A DNA stretch of 64,000 bases from Pseudomonas sp. H3(2019) (GTDB taxonomy: Bacteria; Pseudomonadota; Gammaproteobacteria; Pseudomonadales; Pseudomonadaceae): assembly GCF_007713465.1 (NCBI RefSeq), contig NZ_VMSG01000025.1:31745-95744 (forward strand), in the 5' to 3' direction. Below are positions 1 to 8,288 of this stretch, one piece after another (within the stretch, counting starts at the first letter, position 1; every line of letters begins with the position of its first letter). A program made the position numbers and the translations under genes. The notes under the pieces were generated by a model, which had not been told where the DNA came from, searched no databases, and was given only the letters and a program-made list of their open reading frames with translations.

Positions 1-1204
1 CTTTCGAGTAGAAACCTGCGGTCACCAGTGGCAGGGCCGCAAGGGCCGCGCCGCCGACGATGAAGCTGGCGTAGGCCAGTGGCAGTTTCTTCCACAGACC
101 GCCCATCTTGAAGATGTTCTGCTCGTGGTGGCAGGCAACGATCACCGAACCGGAAGCAAGGAACAGCAGGGCCTTGAAGAACGCGTGGGTCATCAGGTGG
201 AAGATCGCGCCTTCCCAGGCACCCACGCCCAGCGCCAGGAACATGTAGCCGATCTGGCTCATGGTCGAGTAGGCGAGGATACGCTTGATGTCGGTCTGGA
301 CCAGGGCTGCGAAACCGGCGAGCACGAGGGTCACACCGCCGACGATTCCCACTAGATGCAGGATATCCGGTGCCAGGGCGAACAGACCGTGTGTACGGGC
401 GATCAGGTAGACACCGGCGGTCACCATGGTCGCGGCGTGGATCAGTGCCGAAACCGGGGTAGGGCCGGCCATCGCATCCGCCAGCCAGGTTTGCAGCGGC
501 AGTTGCGCGGATTTACCGACAGCGCCGCCCAGCAGCATCAGGGTCGCCATGACGATCCAGAAGTCACCGGTCTTGAAGTGCTCAGGCGCTTTGACCAGCA
601 GCTCTTGAATGTTCAGCGTGCCCAACTGCTGGAACAGGATGAACAGGCCGATGGCCATGAATACGTCGCCGATACGGGTGACGATAAAGGCTTTGAGTGC
701 GGCGTTACCGTTGTTGCGGTTGCTGTAGTAGAAACCGATCAACAGGTAGCTGCACAGGCCCACGCCTTCCCAACCGAAGTACAGGAACAACAGGTTATCG
801 CCCAGTACCAGGAACAGCATGCTGGCGATAAACAGGTTGGTGTACGCGAAGAAGCGCGAGTAACCGTCTTCACCGCGCATGTACCAGGACGCGAACAGGT
901 GGATCAGGAAGCCTACGCCGACGACCACACCAAGCATGGTCACGGACAGGCCATCCAGGTACAGGGCGAAGTTCGGCTTGAAGTCGCCTACCGACATCCA
1001 CTGCCACAACACCTGGGTGACGTGACCGCCTTCAGGCGGCGCGACGTTGAACTGCCAGATCACATAGGCAGCAACGATCGCCGAGAGGCCGACGGAGCCG
1101 ACGCCGATCAGCGCCGAGAGGTTTTCCGAGAAGCGGCCGCGTGAGAACGACAGCAGCAGGAAACCGATCAGGGGGAATACGAAAGTCAGATAGAGAAGGT
1201 TCAT
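1..1204 (-). CDS. nuoL: NADH-quinone oxidoreductase subunit L (partial, C-terminus beyond window)
   Basis: This is an antiporter-like, proton-pumping subunit of the membrane arm of complex I. The first 401 codons are present and the rest runs off the left edge. Almost the whole translation is hydrophobic helix. The conserved glutamate of the pump channel is visible in GWEGVGLCSYLL (E146) and the conserved lysine in GKSAQLPLQTWLADAM (K231), close to E144 and K229 of the E. coli protein. The ATG overlaps the nuoK stop as ATGA, so translation is probably coupled. It is the last visible gene of the nuo operon; nuoM and nuoN are expected further left. Confidence 0.97.
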   Translation of the reverse strand, partial: MNLLYLTFVFPLIGFLLLSFSRGRFSENLSALIGVGSVGLSAIVAAYVIWQFNVAPPEGGHVTQVLWQWMSVGDFKPNFALYLDGLSVTMLGVVVGVGFLIHLFASWYMRGEDGYSRFFAYTNLFIASMLFLVLGDNLLFLYFGWEGVGLCSYLLIGFYYSNRNNGNAALKAFIVTRIGDVFMAIGLFILFQQLGTLNIQELLVKAPEHFKTGDFWIVMATLMLLGGAVGKSAQLPLQTWLADAMAGPTPVSALIHAATMVTAGVYLIARTHGLFALAPDILHLVGIVGGVTLVLAGFAALVQTDIKRILAYSTMSQIGYMFLALGVGAWEGAIFHLMTHAFFKALLFLASGSVIVACHHEQNIFKMGGLWKKLPLAYASFIVGGAALAALPLVTAGFYSK

Positions 1205-1509
1205 CCGCGCATCTCGCTGGCAGCGTCGATATCGAGAGTGTGGAAGCGGCGATGCAGCTGCAACAGAATCGCCAGGCCAATACTGGCCTCGGCGGCTGCC
1301 AGGCTGATCACCAGGATGAACATGATCTGTCCATCCGGCTGGCCCCAACGGCTACCGGCAACGATGAAGGCCAGTGCGGAGGCATTCATCATGACCTCCA
1401 GGCTCATCAGCACGAAGAGAATGTTGCGGCGGACCATCAGGCCAACCAGACCGAGGCAGAACAGGATGCCGGCAACCGCCAGACCATGCTCGAGAGGGAT
1501 AGCAGGCAT
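1201..1509 (-). CDS. nuoK: NADH-quinone oxidoreductase subunit K
   Basis: This small membrane subunit of complex I (102 aa, three predicted helices) belongs to the MrpC-like part of the proton path. The two family glutamates are seen in SLEVMMNASALAF (E38) and LAAAEASIGLAILL (E74). The length is normal for the family. It lies between nuoJ (4-bp gap) and nuoL (ATGA overlap) and is expressed with the nuo operon. Confidence 0.97.
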   Translation of the reverse strand: MPAIPLEHGLAVAGILFCLGLVGLMVRRNILFVLMSLEVMMNASALAFIVAGSRWGQPDGQIMFILVISLAAAEASIGLAILLQLHRRFHTLDIDAASEMRG

Positions 1510-1513
1510 AAAG

Positions 1514-2014
1514 TTACTCCTTCGCCTCGTTGCGGCCCAAGTGGAACGCCGTGACGGCTGCAGCGAGCAGCAGCATCGAGGCGAGTTCGACCACCAGCAG
1601 ATAAGGACCGAACAGGCTGATGCCCACGGCCTTGGCGTCTACGGTGGTGTGGCCGACGCCGGTGCCGCTGGAATGGCTGAATAGCACATACAGCAGCTCA
1701 GCCAGCAGCAGCGCAGCCAGTACCACCGGACCCGCCCAGATACCGGGCTTGAGCCAGACGCGTTCTTGCTGAACCGAGGCGGGGCCGAGGTTCAGCATCA
1801 TCACCACGAACACGAACAGCACCATGATGGCGCCAGCGTAGGCGATCACTTCCAGTACACCGGCAAATGGAGCACCGAGGCTGAAAAAGGTCATCGCCAC
1901 GGCGAGCAGAGAAATAATCAGGTAGAGCAGGGCGTGCACAGGATTGGTGTTGGTGATCACGCGAAGCGTGGACACAACGGCAACTCCGGACGCGAAATAG
2001 AAAGCGAATTCCAT
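1514..2014 (-). CDS. nuoJ: NADH-quinone oxidoreductase subunit J
   Basis: This membrane-arm subunit of complex I (166 aa) has about five hydrophobic helices, beginning MEFAFYFASGVAVVSTLRV. The NuoJ signature around ALLYLIISLLAVAMTFFSLG, followed by EVIAYAGAIMVLFVFVVMML, marks the helix with the pi-bulge. The C-terminal tail is charged (LGRNEAKE). It sits in the conserved nuoI-nuoJ-nuoK order with only short gaps. Confidence 0.97.
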   Translation of the reverse strand: MEFAFYFASGVAVVSTLRVITNTNPVHALLYLIISLLAVAMTFFSLGAPFAGVLEVIAYAGAIMVLFVFVVMMLNLGPASVQQERVWLKPGIWAGPVVLAALLLAELLYVLFSHSSGTGVGHTTVDAKAVGISLFGPYLLVVELASMLLLAAAVTAFHLGRNEAKE

Positions 2015-2023
2015 CTTTCTTCC

Positions 2024-2569
2024 TTAAGGCAGCAAGCTCTTCACGTTGATCGGTTCGGCTTCATTCTGCGCGGAGCCTTTCGGCTTGCCGGCAATGGCCA
2101 TACCTGCAACACGATAGAAGTTGTAGTCAGGGTTTTTGCCGGGGCCGGAGATCAGTAGATCTTCTTTCTCGTAAACCAGGTCCTGACGCTTGAACTCGGC
2201 CATTTCGAAATCCGGTGTCAGCTGGATCGCGGTGGTCGGGCAGGCTTCCTCGCAGAGGCCACAGAAAATGCAGCGCGAGAAGTTGATACGGAAAAACTCC
2301 GGGTACCAGCGACCGTCTTCGGTTTCGGCTTTCTGCAACGAGATGCAGCCGACCGGGCACGCCACGGCGCACAGGTTGCAGGCAACGCAACGCTCTTCAC
2401 CATCAGGGTCGCGGGTCAGGACGATACGCCCACGAAAGCGCGGCGGCAGGTACACCGCCTCTTCCGGATACTGCAGCGTGTCACGCTTGCGGAAGGCGTG
2501 GCCGAAGATCATCACCAGGCTGCGAAGCTGGGTGAAGAAGCCATGCACGATGTCAAAAATATACTTCAT
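2024..2569 (-). CDS. nuoI: NADH-quinone oxidoreductase subunit I (2 x [4Fe-4S] ferredoxin)
   Basis: NuoI carries clusters N6a and N6b and passes electrons from the peripheral arm toward NuoB. Two complete ferredoxin motifs are visible: CVACNLCAVACP (C61, C64, C67, C71) and CIFCGLCEEACP (C100, C103, C106, C110). An amphipathic N-terminal helix (about residues 5-25) fits docking on the membrane. The length of 181 aa is normal. It is followed closely by nuoJ and preceded by nuoH. Confidence 0.98.
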   Translation of the reverse strand: MKYIFDIVHGFFTQLRSLVMIFGHAFRKRDTLQYPEEAVYLPPRFRGRIVLTRDPDGEERCVACNLCAVACPVGCISLQKAETEDGRWYPEFFRINFSRCIFCGLCEEACPTTAIQLTPDFEMAEFKRQDLVYEKEDLLISGPGKNPDYNFYRVAGMAIAGKPKGSAQNEAEPINVKSLLP

Positions 2570-2581
2570 GATTCTCTATCC

Positions 2582-3589
2582 TCACTGAGCCGCGATGGCG
2601 GGCGTGTTGAGCAACACGATCGCAGCGGTCACCAGCATGTTGACGAGGGTCAGCGGCAGGCAGAACTTCCAGCTGAAGTCCATCACTTGGTCATACCGTG
2701 GGCGCGGAATCGAGGCGCGCAGCAGGATGAAGAACATGATGAAGAACGCGGTTTTCAGTGCGAACCAGATGAACGGGATCTGCGGCAGAATGCCGAACGG
2801 ACCGTGCCAGCCACCGAAGAACAAGGTCACCAGCAGCGCCGAAATCAACACGATGCCGATGTACTCGCCGACGAAGAACATGCCCCATTTCATGCCGGCA
2901 TATTCAATGTGGTAACCGTCGGCCAGTTCCTGCTCCGCTTCCGGCTGGTCGAACGGGTGACGGTGAGTCACGGCGACGCCGGCAATGAAGAAGGTCAGGA
3001 AACCGAAGATCTGCGGAATGACGAACCACAGGTGCTGGGCCTGGTAATCAACGATGTCGCGCATGTTGAACGAGCCGACCTGGATCACGATGCCCATCAG
3101 CGACAGGCCCATGAACACTTCGTACGACACGGTTTGTGCCGAGGCCCGCAAGCTGCCCAGCAGGGCGAACTTGTTGTTACTCGACCAGCCGGCGAACAAC
3201 ACCGCGTAGACCGACAGACCGGCCATGGCGAAGAAGAACAGGATGCCGATGTTCAGGTCCGCGACACCCCAGGTCGGGGTGATCGGGATGATCGCGAAGG
3301 CAATCAGCAAGGCGCTCATGGCCACGACCGGCGCCAGGGTGAAAATCACCTTGTCGGCGAACGGCGGCGTCCAGTCTTCCTTGAAGAACATCTTGATCAT
3401 GTCGGCGGCGATCTGGAACGCGCCGAACGGGCCGACGCGGTTCGGACCGTAACGGTCCTGCCAGAGGGCGAGCAAACGACGCTCGACCCAGCTCAACAGC
3501 GCGCCGCAGACCACTACGGCGAGCAGAATCACGATGGCCTTGAGCACCGCGATGATGATGTCGATCACTTCAGGAGTGAACAAGGTCAT
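2582..3589 (-). CDS. nuoH: NADH-quinone oxidoreductase subunit H
   Basis: NuoH forms most of the quinone-access chamber at the junction of the two arms of complex I. The 335-aa product is an eight-helix membrane protein with the family signatures SWVERRLLALWQDRYGPNRV near the N-terminus and DQPEAEQELADGYHIEYAGM in the acidic loop facing quinone. Its ATG overlaps the nuoG stop (ATGA), so it is probably translated by coupling. Confidence 0.97.
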   Translation of the reverse strand: MTLFTPEVIDIIIAVLKAIVILLAVVVCGALLSWVERRLLALWQDRYGPNRVGPFGAFQIAADMIKMFFKEDWTPPFADKVIFTLAPVVAMSALLIAFAIIPITPTWGVADLNIGILFFFAMAGLSVYAVLFAGWSSNNKFALLGSLRASAQTVSYEVFMGLSLMGIVIQVGSFNMRDIVDYQAQHLWFVIPQIFGFLTFFIAGVAVTHRHPFDQPEAEQELADGYHIEYAGMKWGMFFVGEYIGIVLISALLVTLFFGGWHGPFGILPQIPFIWFALKTAFFIMFFILLRASIPRPRYDQVMDFSWKFCLPLTLVNMLVTAAIVLLNTPAIAAQ

Positions 3590-6300
3590 TGCGCTGCCTC
3601 CTGCAGACCGTCAACGGATTTGCCAAAGATTGCCGGTGGAATGCCGGCGATACCCGCAGGCAGCGCCACCAGGCCGGCGCCCAGCTCTTCGTTGATGCGC
3701 AGCGGCAGACGCAGGGTCTGGCCGGCAACGTTCAAGCTCAGCATGGCACCGTCATTGACGCCCAGACGATCGGCTTCGGACTTGGCCAGCGACACGTAGG
3801 CGGCTGGAATGCGTTCCTGGACCGGAGCGGCTTTCGACGAGTTCTCGTCGCTGCCGAACAGGTGATAGAACGGCACAACCTGCCAGGTGCCTTGGGCCGG
3901 GTTGAATGCACGCGGAACACTGGCGAACCAGTTCAGCGAATCACCCTGGCTTTCGATCAGGCGAGCACCCGGATCACCGGCACGCAGGTGACCGCCGACT
4001 TCGTCCTGGAACTTGTTCCAGGCTTGCGGCGAGTTCCAGCCCGGCGACCAGGCGAATGGCACTTGCTGACGCGGCTCGACGGAGCCCGAGTAACCTTCCA
4101 TGGAGAACGAGAACGCGGTGTCGTTGTCCTGGGAAGTACGCGGCTCGTGCACGCTGATGTCGGCACGCATGGCAGTCCGGCCGCTGTAACGCAGCGGTTC
4201 GCGAGCCAGTTTCAGGCCTTTGATCCGGAACGAAGCGGACGGCGCGGCGCTGACGATACCGGCCAGTTGCGAGTTGCTCGAAGCGCAGGCAGCGGTGACG
4301 TGGTCCAGTTGGGTCCAGTCGATCGGCTGGTTCAGCAGGGTCGCGCGCAGGGCATGCAGCCAGCGCCAGCCTTCGTGAACCAGGATGCTTGCATCGAGGT
4401 AAGTCGGGTCGAAGACCTGGAAGAAGCGCTGGGCGCGGCCTTCCTGGCTGACCAGCGTACCGTCGCCTTCAGCGAAGCTGGCGGCTGGCAGAACCAGGTG
4501 CGCGCGATCGCTGGTAGCGGTCTTCTGATGGTCAGCAACGATCACCACTTTAGCGGCGGTCAGGGCTGCATCGACCTTGGCTTTGTCGGTACGGGTGTAC
4601 AGATCGTTTTCCAGCACCACGATGGCGTCGGCTTTACCCTCGATCACCGCTTGCAGGGCTGCATCGACCGATTCGCCGCCGAGCATGGCCAGGCCGAGGC
4701 TGTTGGCCTCTGGCACGATCAGGCTGATGGAACCGTTCTTCTCGCGCAGCTTCAGGGCTTTGGCGATGTTCGCCGCTGCTTCGATCAGCGCTTTGGAGCC
4801 CAGCGAAGTACCGGCGATGATCAGCGGACGCTTGGCCGCGAGCAGGGCATTGGCAATGCGTTGAGCCAGTTCGAGGGCTTCGCTGTCCAGGCCTTCGACG
4901 GCTGGGGCGCTGGCGTCGAGGGCGTGAGCCACGGCGAAACCGATACGTGCCAGGTCGTCTGGAGCGGCGTGAACGCATTCTTCAGCCACGTCGTCGAGCT
5001 TGGTTTCGGCCAGGCTGGCGATAAACAGCGGGTTCAGCGCGTGCTGACCGATGTTTTTCACTGCAGCGTCGAGCCAAGGCTGAACGCGCATCGCGTCGGC
5101 CATGTCTTCGGCTTTGCCTTTGACCGATTGACGCAGGGCCAGGGCCATGCGCGCAGCGGTCTGGGTCAGGTCTTCACCGAGGACGAAAATCGCGTCGTGG
5201 TCTTCGACGTCGCGCATGTTCGGGATCGGCAGCGGGCTGTCTTTCAACACCTGCATGACCAGGCGAATACGCTCAAGCTCGGACGCTTCGATACCCGAGT
5301 AGAAGTGCTCGACACCGACCAGTTCGCGCAGGGCGTAGTTGCTTTCAAGGCTGGCACGCGGCGAACCGATACCGACGATGTTGCGACCGCGCAGCAGGTC
5401 AGCGGCTTTATCCAGCGCTTCGTCGAGGCTCAGCTTCGCGCCGTTGGCCAGCAGTGGCTGACGAGGGCGATCTTCGCGGTTGACGTAGCCATAGCCGAAA
5501 CGGCCACGGTCGCACAGGAAATACTGGTTCACCGAACCGTTGAAACGGTTTTCGATGCGACGCAGTTCGCCGTAACGCTCACCCGGGCTGATGTTGCAAC
5601 CGCTGGAGCAGCCATGGCAGATGCTCGGCGAGAACTGCATGTCCCATTTACGGTTGTAGCGCTCGGAGTGAGTCTTGTCGGTGAACACACCGGTCGGGCA
5701 GACCTCGGTGAGGTTGCCAGAGAACTCGCTTTCGAGGGTGCCGTCTTCAACGCGACCGAAGTACACGTTGTCGTGGGCGCCGAATACACCGAGGTCGGTA
5801 CCGCCGGCGTAGTCTTTATAGAAGCGTACGCAGCGATAGCAGGCGATGCAGCGGTTCATTTCGTGGGAAATGAACGGGCCCAGTTGCTGGTTCTGGTGGG
5901 TACGCTTGGTGAAGCGGTAACGGCGCTCGTTGTGGCCGGTCATTACCGTCATGTCTTGCAGGTGGCAGTGACCGCCTTCCTCGCACACGGGGCAGTCGTG
6001 CGGGTGGTTGGTCATCAGCCATTCGACGACGCTGGCGCGAAACACTTTGGCTTCTTCGTCATCGATGGAAATCCAGCTGCCGTCGGTCGCAGGGGTCATG
6101 CAGGACATGACGATACGACCACGCTTGTCGTTCTCGTCGGTGTACTGCTTGACGGCGCACTGGCGGCAAGCGCCAACGCTGCCGAGGGCGGGGTGCCAGC
6201 AGAAATAAGGGATATCGAGGCCTAGCGACAGACATGCCTGTAACAGGTTGTCTGCCCCATCGACTTCGAGCTCTTTGCCGTCTACGTGGATAGTGGCCAT
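3586..6300 (-). CDS. nuoG: NADH-quinone oxidoreductase subunit G
   Basis: NuoG is the large iron-sulfur subunit of the NADH dehydrogenase module (904 aa, E. coli size). In order it shows a [2Fe-2S] ferredoxin domain (CWHPALGSVGACRQCAVK, then SCMTPATDG), the N5 site with a histidine ligand (HPHDCPVCEEGGHCHLQDM), an N4-type site (CIACYRCVRF with a later CPTG), the extra N7 cluster found in some bacteria (CHGCSSGCN plus a distal LCDRGRFG), and a long molybdopterin-oxidoreductase-like region without a cofactor. A 136-bp gap containing a strong hairpin separates it from nuoF, the widest gap in the operon. No clear Shine-Dalgarno precedes the ATG. Confidence 0.97.
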   Translation of the reverse strand: MATIHVDGKELEVDGADNLLQACLSLGLDIPYFCWHPALGSVGACRQCAVKQYTDENDKRGRIVMSCMTPATDGSWISIDDEEAKVFRASVVEWLMTNHPHDCPVCEEGGHCHLQDMTVMTGHNERRYRFTKRTHQNQQLGPFISHEMNRCIACYRCVRFYKDYAGGTDLGVFGAHDNVYFGRVEDGTLESEFSGNLTEVCPTGVFTDKTHSERYNRKWDMQFSPSICHGCSSGCNISPGERYGELRRIENRFNGSVNQYFLCDRGRFGYGYVNREDRPRQPLLANGAKLSLDEALDKAADLLRGRNIVGIGSPRASLESNYALRELVGVEHFYSGIEASELERIRLVMQVLKDSPLPIPNMRDVEDHDAIFVLGEDLTQTAARMALALRQSVKGKAEDMADAMRVQPWLDAAVKNIGQHALNPLFIASLAETKLDDVAEECVHAAPDDLARIGFAVAHALDASAPAVEGLDSEALELAQRIANALLAAKRPLIIAGTSLGSKALIEAAANIAKALKLREKNGSISLIVPEANSLGLAMLGGESVDAALQAVIEGKADAIVVLENDLYTRTDKAKVDAALTAAKVVIVADHQKTATSDRAHLVLPAASFAEGDGTLVSQEGRAQRFFQVFDPTYLDASILVHEGWRWLHALRATLLNQPIDWTQLDHVTAACASSNSQLAGIVSAAPSASFRIKGLKLAREPLRYSGRTAMRADISVHEPRTSQDNDTAFSFSMEGYSGSVEPRQQVPFAWSPGWNSPQAWNKFQDEVGGHLRAGDPGARLIESQGDSLNWFASVPRAFNPAQGTWQVVPFYHLFGSDENSSKAAPVQERIPAAYVSLAKSEADRLGVNDGAMLSLNVAGQTLRLPLRINEELGAGLVALPAGIAGIPPAIFGKSVDGLQEAAQ

Positions 6301-6398
6301 GGTTCAAAGTTCTTCGTTGGCCCGGTGTCAGCGGGCGTGGCTAATGGAATCTTGTTATCCGTCCAAATCCAAACAGCCTTGAAAGGCGTCATCGGACG

Positions 6399-6430
6399 AA
6401 AGGCGAACGGCACGGACCGTTCGCCTTTTT
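6399..6430. terminator. Intra-operon hairpin between nuoF and nuoG
   Basis: A perfect 12-bp inverted repeat (AAAGGCGAACGG / CCGTTCGCCTTT) with a 6-nt loop lies in the nuoF-nuoG gap. On the nuo coding strand it is followed by only three T, so it should be a weak terminator or an RNA-stability element. On the opposite strand it ends in five T. Its place inside an otherwise compact operon suggests attenuation or processing. Confidence 0.55.
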
Positions 6431-6436
6431 AAAGCG

Positions 6437-7792
6437 TTAAGCGCCGACTACGATCGGCCTTGCCAGAGGCGGGACGGCGGCGCGGGTGGGCGCGATGCCG
6501 GCTTCGAACTCTGGACGGAAATACTTGATGGCACTGCCCAATGGCTCCACGGCACCCGGTGCGTGAGCACAGAAGGTCTTGCCTGGGCCGAGGAAGCCGA
6601 CCAGACCCAGCAGGGTCTCGATGTCCCCGGCTTGCCCTTCACCGTTCTCGATGGCGCGCAGGAGCTTGACGCTCCACGGCAAACCGTCACGGCACGGGGT
6701 GCAGAAACCGCACGACTCACGGGCGAAGAACTCTTCCATGTTGCGCAGCAGGGACACCATGTTGACGCTGTCGTCCACCGCCATTGCCAGGCCGGTACCC
6801 ATACGGGTGCCCACTTTGGCGATGCCGCCGGCGTACATTTGTGCGTCCAGGTGTTCCGGCAACAGGAAGCCGGTACCGGCGCCGCCTGGCTGCCAGCACT
6901 TGAGCGTGTAACCGTCGCGCATGCCGCCGGCGTAGTCTTCGAACAGTTCACGACCGGTGACGCCGAACGGCAATTCCCACAGGCCCGGGTTCTTGACCTT
7001 GCCGGAGAAGCCCATGAGCTTGGTGCCCATGTCTTCGCTGCCTTCACGCGCCAACGATTTGTACCAGTCCACGCCGTCGGCAATGATCGCCGGCACGTTG
7101 CACAGGGTTTCAACGTTGTTTACGCAGGTCGGCTTGCCCCACACGCCAACGGCGGCAGGGAAGGGCGGCTTGGAGCGCGGGTTGGCGCGGCGGCCTTCGA
7201 GGGAGTTGATCAGTGCGGTTTCTTCACCGCAGATGTAACGCCCGGCGCCGGTGTGGACGAACAGTTCGAAATCGAAGCCGCTGCCCAGGATGTTCTTGCC
7301 CAGCAGGCCTGCCGCCTTGGCTTCTTCCACGGCACGGTTCAGGTGCTTGGCGGCGGTGGTGTATTCGCCACGCAGGAAGATGTAGCCGCGGTAGGTTTTC
7401 AGCGCGCGAGCACTGATCAGCATGCCTTCGATCAGCAGATGGGGCAGTTGCTCCATCAGCATGCGGTCTTTCCAGGTGTTGGGTTCCATTTCGTCCGCGT
7501 TGCACAGCAGGTAGCGGATGTTGATGGATTCGTCTTTGGGCATCAGGCCCCACTTCACGCCAGTGGGGAAGCCCGCGCCGCCGCGACCCTTGAGTCCGGA
7601 GTCCTTTACGGTCTGGACGATATCGTCCTGGGACATCTCGGCGAAGGCTTTACGCGCTGCCGCGTAACCGTTCTTGGCCTGGTACTCGTCGAGCCAGACA
7701 GCCTCGCCGTCGTCACGCAGGCGCCAGGTCAGCGGGTGGGTCTCTGCGCTGCGCTTGATGCGATTGGCAGGGCCGAAGGAAGTCAGGGTCAT
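6437..7792 (-). CDS. nuoF: NADH-quinone oxidoreductase subunit F (NADH/FMN site)
   Basis: NuoF oxidises NADH through FMN and passes electrons to its N3 [4Fe-4S] cluster. The glycine-rich nucleotide motif GLKGRGGAGFPTGVKWGLMP and the FMN-site region GAGRYICGEETALINSLEG are visible. The cluster ligands are in ESCGFCTPCRDG with the distal cysteine in KTFCAHAPGA. The length of 451 aa is normal. The ATG overlaps the nuoE stop (ATGA). Confidence 0.98.
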   Translation of the reverse strand: MTLTSFGPANRIKRSAETHPLTWRLRDDGEAVWLDEYQAKNGYAAARKAFAEMSQDDIVQTVKDSGLKGRGGAGFPTGVKWGLMPKDESINIRYLLCNADEMEPNTWKDRMLMEQLPHLLIEGMLISARALKTYRGYIFLRGEYTTAAKHLNRAVEEAKAAGLLGKNILGSGFDFELFVHTGAGRYICGEETALINSLEGRRANPRSKPPFPAAVGVWGKPTCVNNVETLCNVPAIIADGVDWYKSLAREGSEDMGTKLMGFSGKVKNPGLWELPFGVTGRELFEDYAGGMRDGYTLKCWQPGGAGTGFLLPEHLDAQMYAGGIAKVGTRMGTGLAMAVDDSVNMVSLLRNMEEFFARESCGFCTPCRDGLPWSVKLLRAIENGEGQAGDIETLLGLVGFLGPGKTFCAHAPGAVEPLGSAIKYFRPEFEAGIAPTRAAVPPLARPIVVGA

Positions 7793-8286
7793 ACGTAGCC
7801 CTCGAGCAATTTGGCAACGCCAGCAGGCTGCACATCACCGAATGTGTCGTCGTCGATCATCAACGCCGGCGCCTTGTCGCAGTTGCCGAGGCAGCAGACC
7901 GGCAGCAGGGTGAAACGACCGTCGGCGGTGGTTTGACCCAGGCCGATGCCCAGCTTGCTCTGGATTTCGCTGACCACCGACTCGTGGCCACCGATGTAGC
8001 AGACCATGCTGTCGCAGACGCGAATGATGTGACGACCGACTGGCTGACGGAAGATCTGGCTATAGAACGTCGCCACGCCTTCAACGTCGCTGGCCGGGAT
8101 ACCGAGGATTTCGCCGATGGCGTAGAGCGCGCCGTCAGGCACCCAGCCACGTTCCTTCTGGACGATCTTCAGGGCTTCGATCGACGCCGCGCGCGGGTCT
8201 TCGTAGTGATGCAGCTCGTGCTCGATGGCCGAGCGCTCGGTTTCGCTCAGGGCGAAACGGTCTGTCTGGATAAGCGTGCTGTTCAT
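7789..8286 (-). CDS. nuoE: NADH-quinone oxidoreductase subunit E ([2Fe-2S])
   Basis: This thioredoxin-like 24-kDa subunit (165 aa) pairs with NuoF and holds cluster N1a. The four ligands are visible as C-x4-C in VCDSMVCYIGG and C-x3-C in CCLGNCDKAPAL. The N-terminal helical part ALKIVQKERGWVPDGAL is typical. It starts 2 bp after the nuoCD stop and overlaps nuoF by 4 bp. Confidence 0.97.
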   Translation of the reverse strand: MNSTLIQTDRFALSETERSAIEHELHHYEDPRAASIEALKIVQKERGWVPDGALYAIGEILGIPASDVEGVATFYSQIFRQPVGRHIIRVCDSMVCYIGGHESVVSEIQSKLGIGLGQTTADGRFTLLPVCCLGNCDKAPALMIDDDTFGDVQPAGVAKLLEGYV

Positions 8287-8288
8287 GC

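Noticed and set aside
3589..6225. Long plus-strand open frame opposite nuoG (878 codons)
   Set aside because: It is the antisense shadow of a well-identified gene in high-GC DNA; the translation is low-complexity and matches no family.
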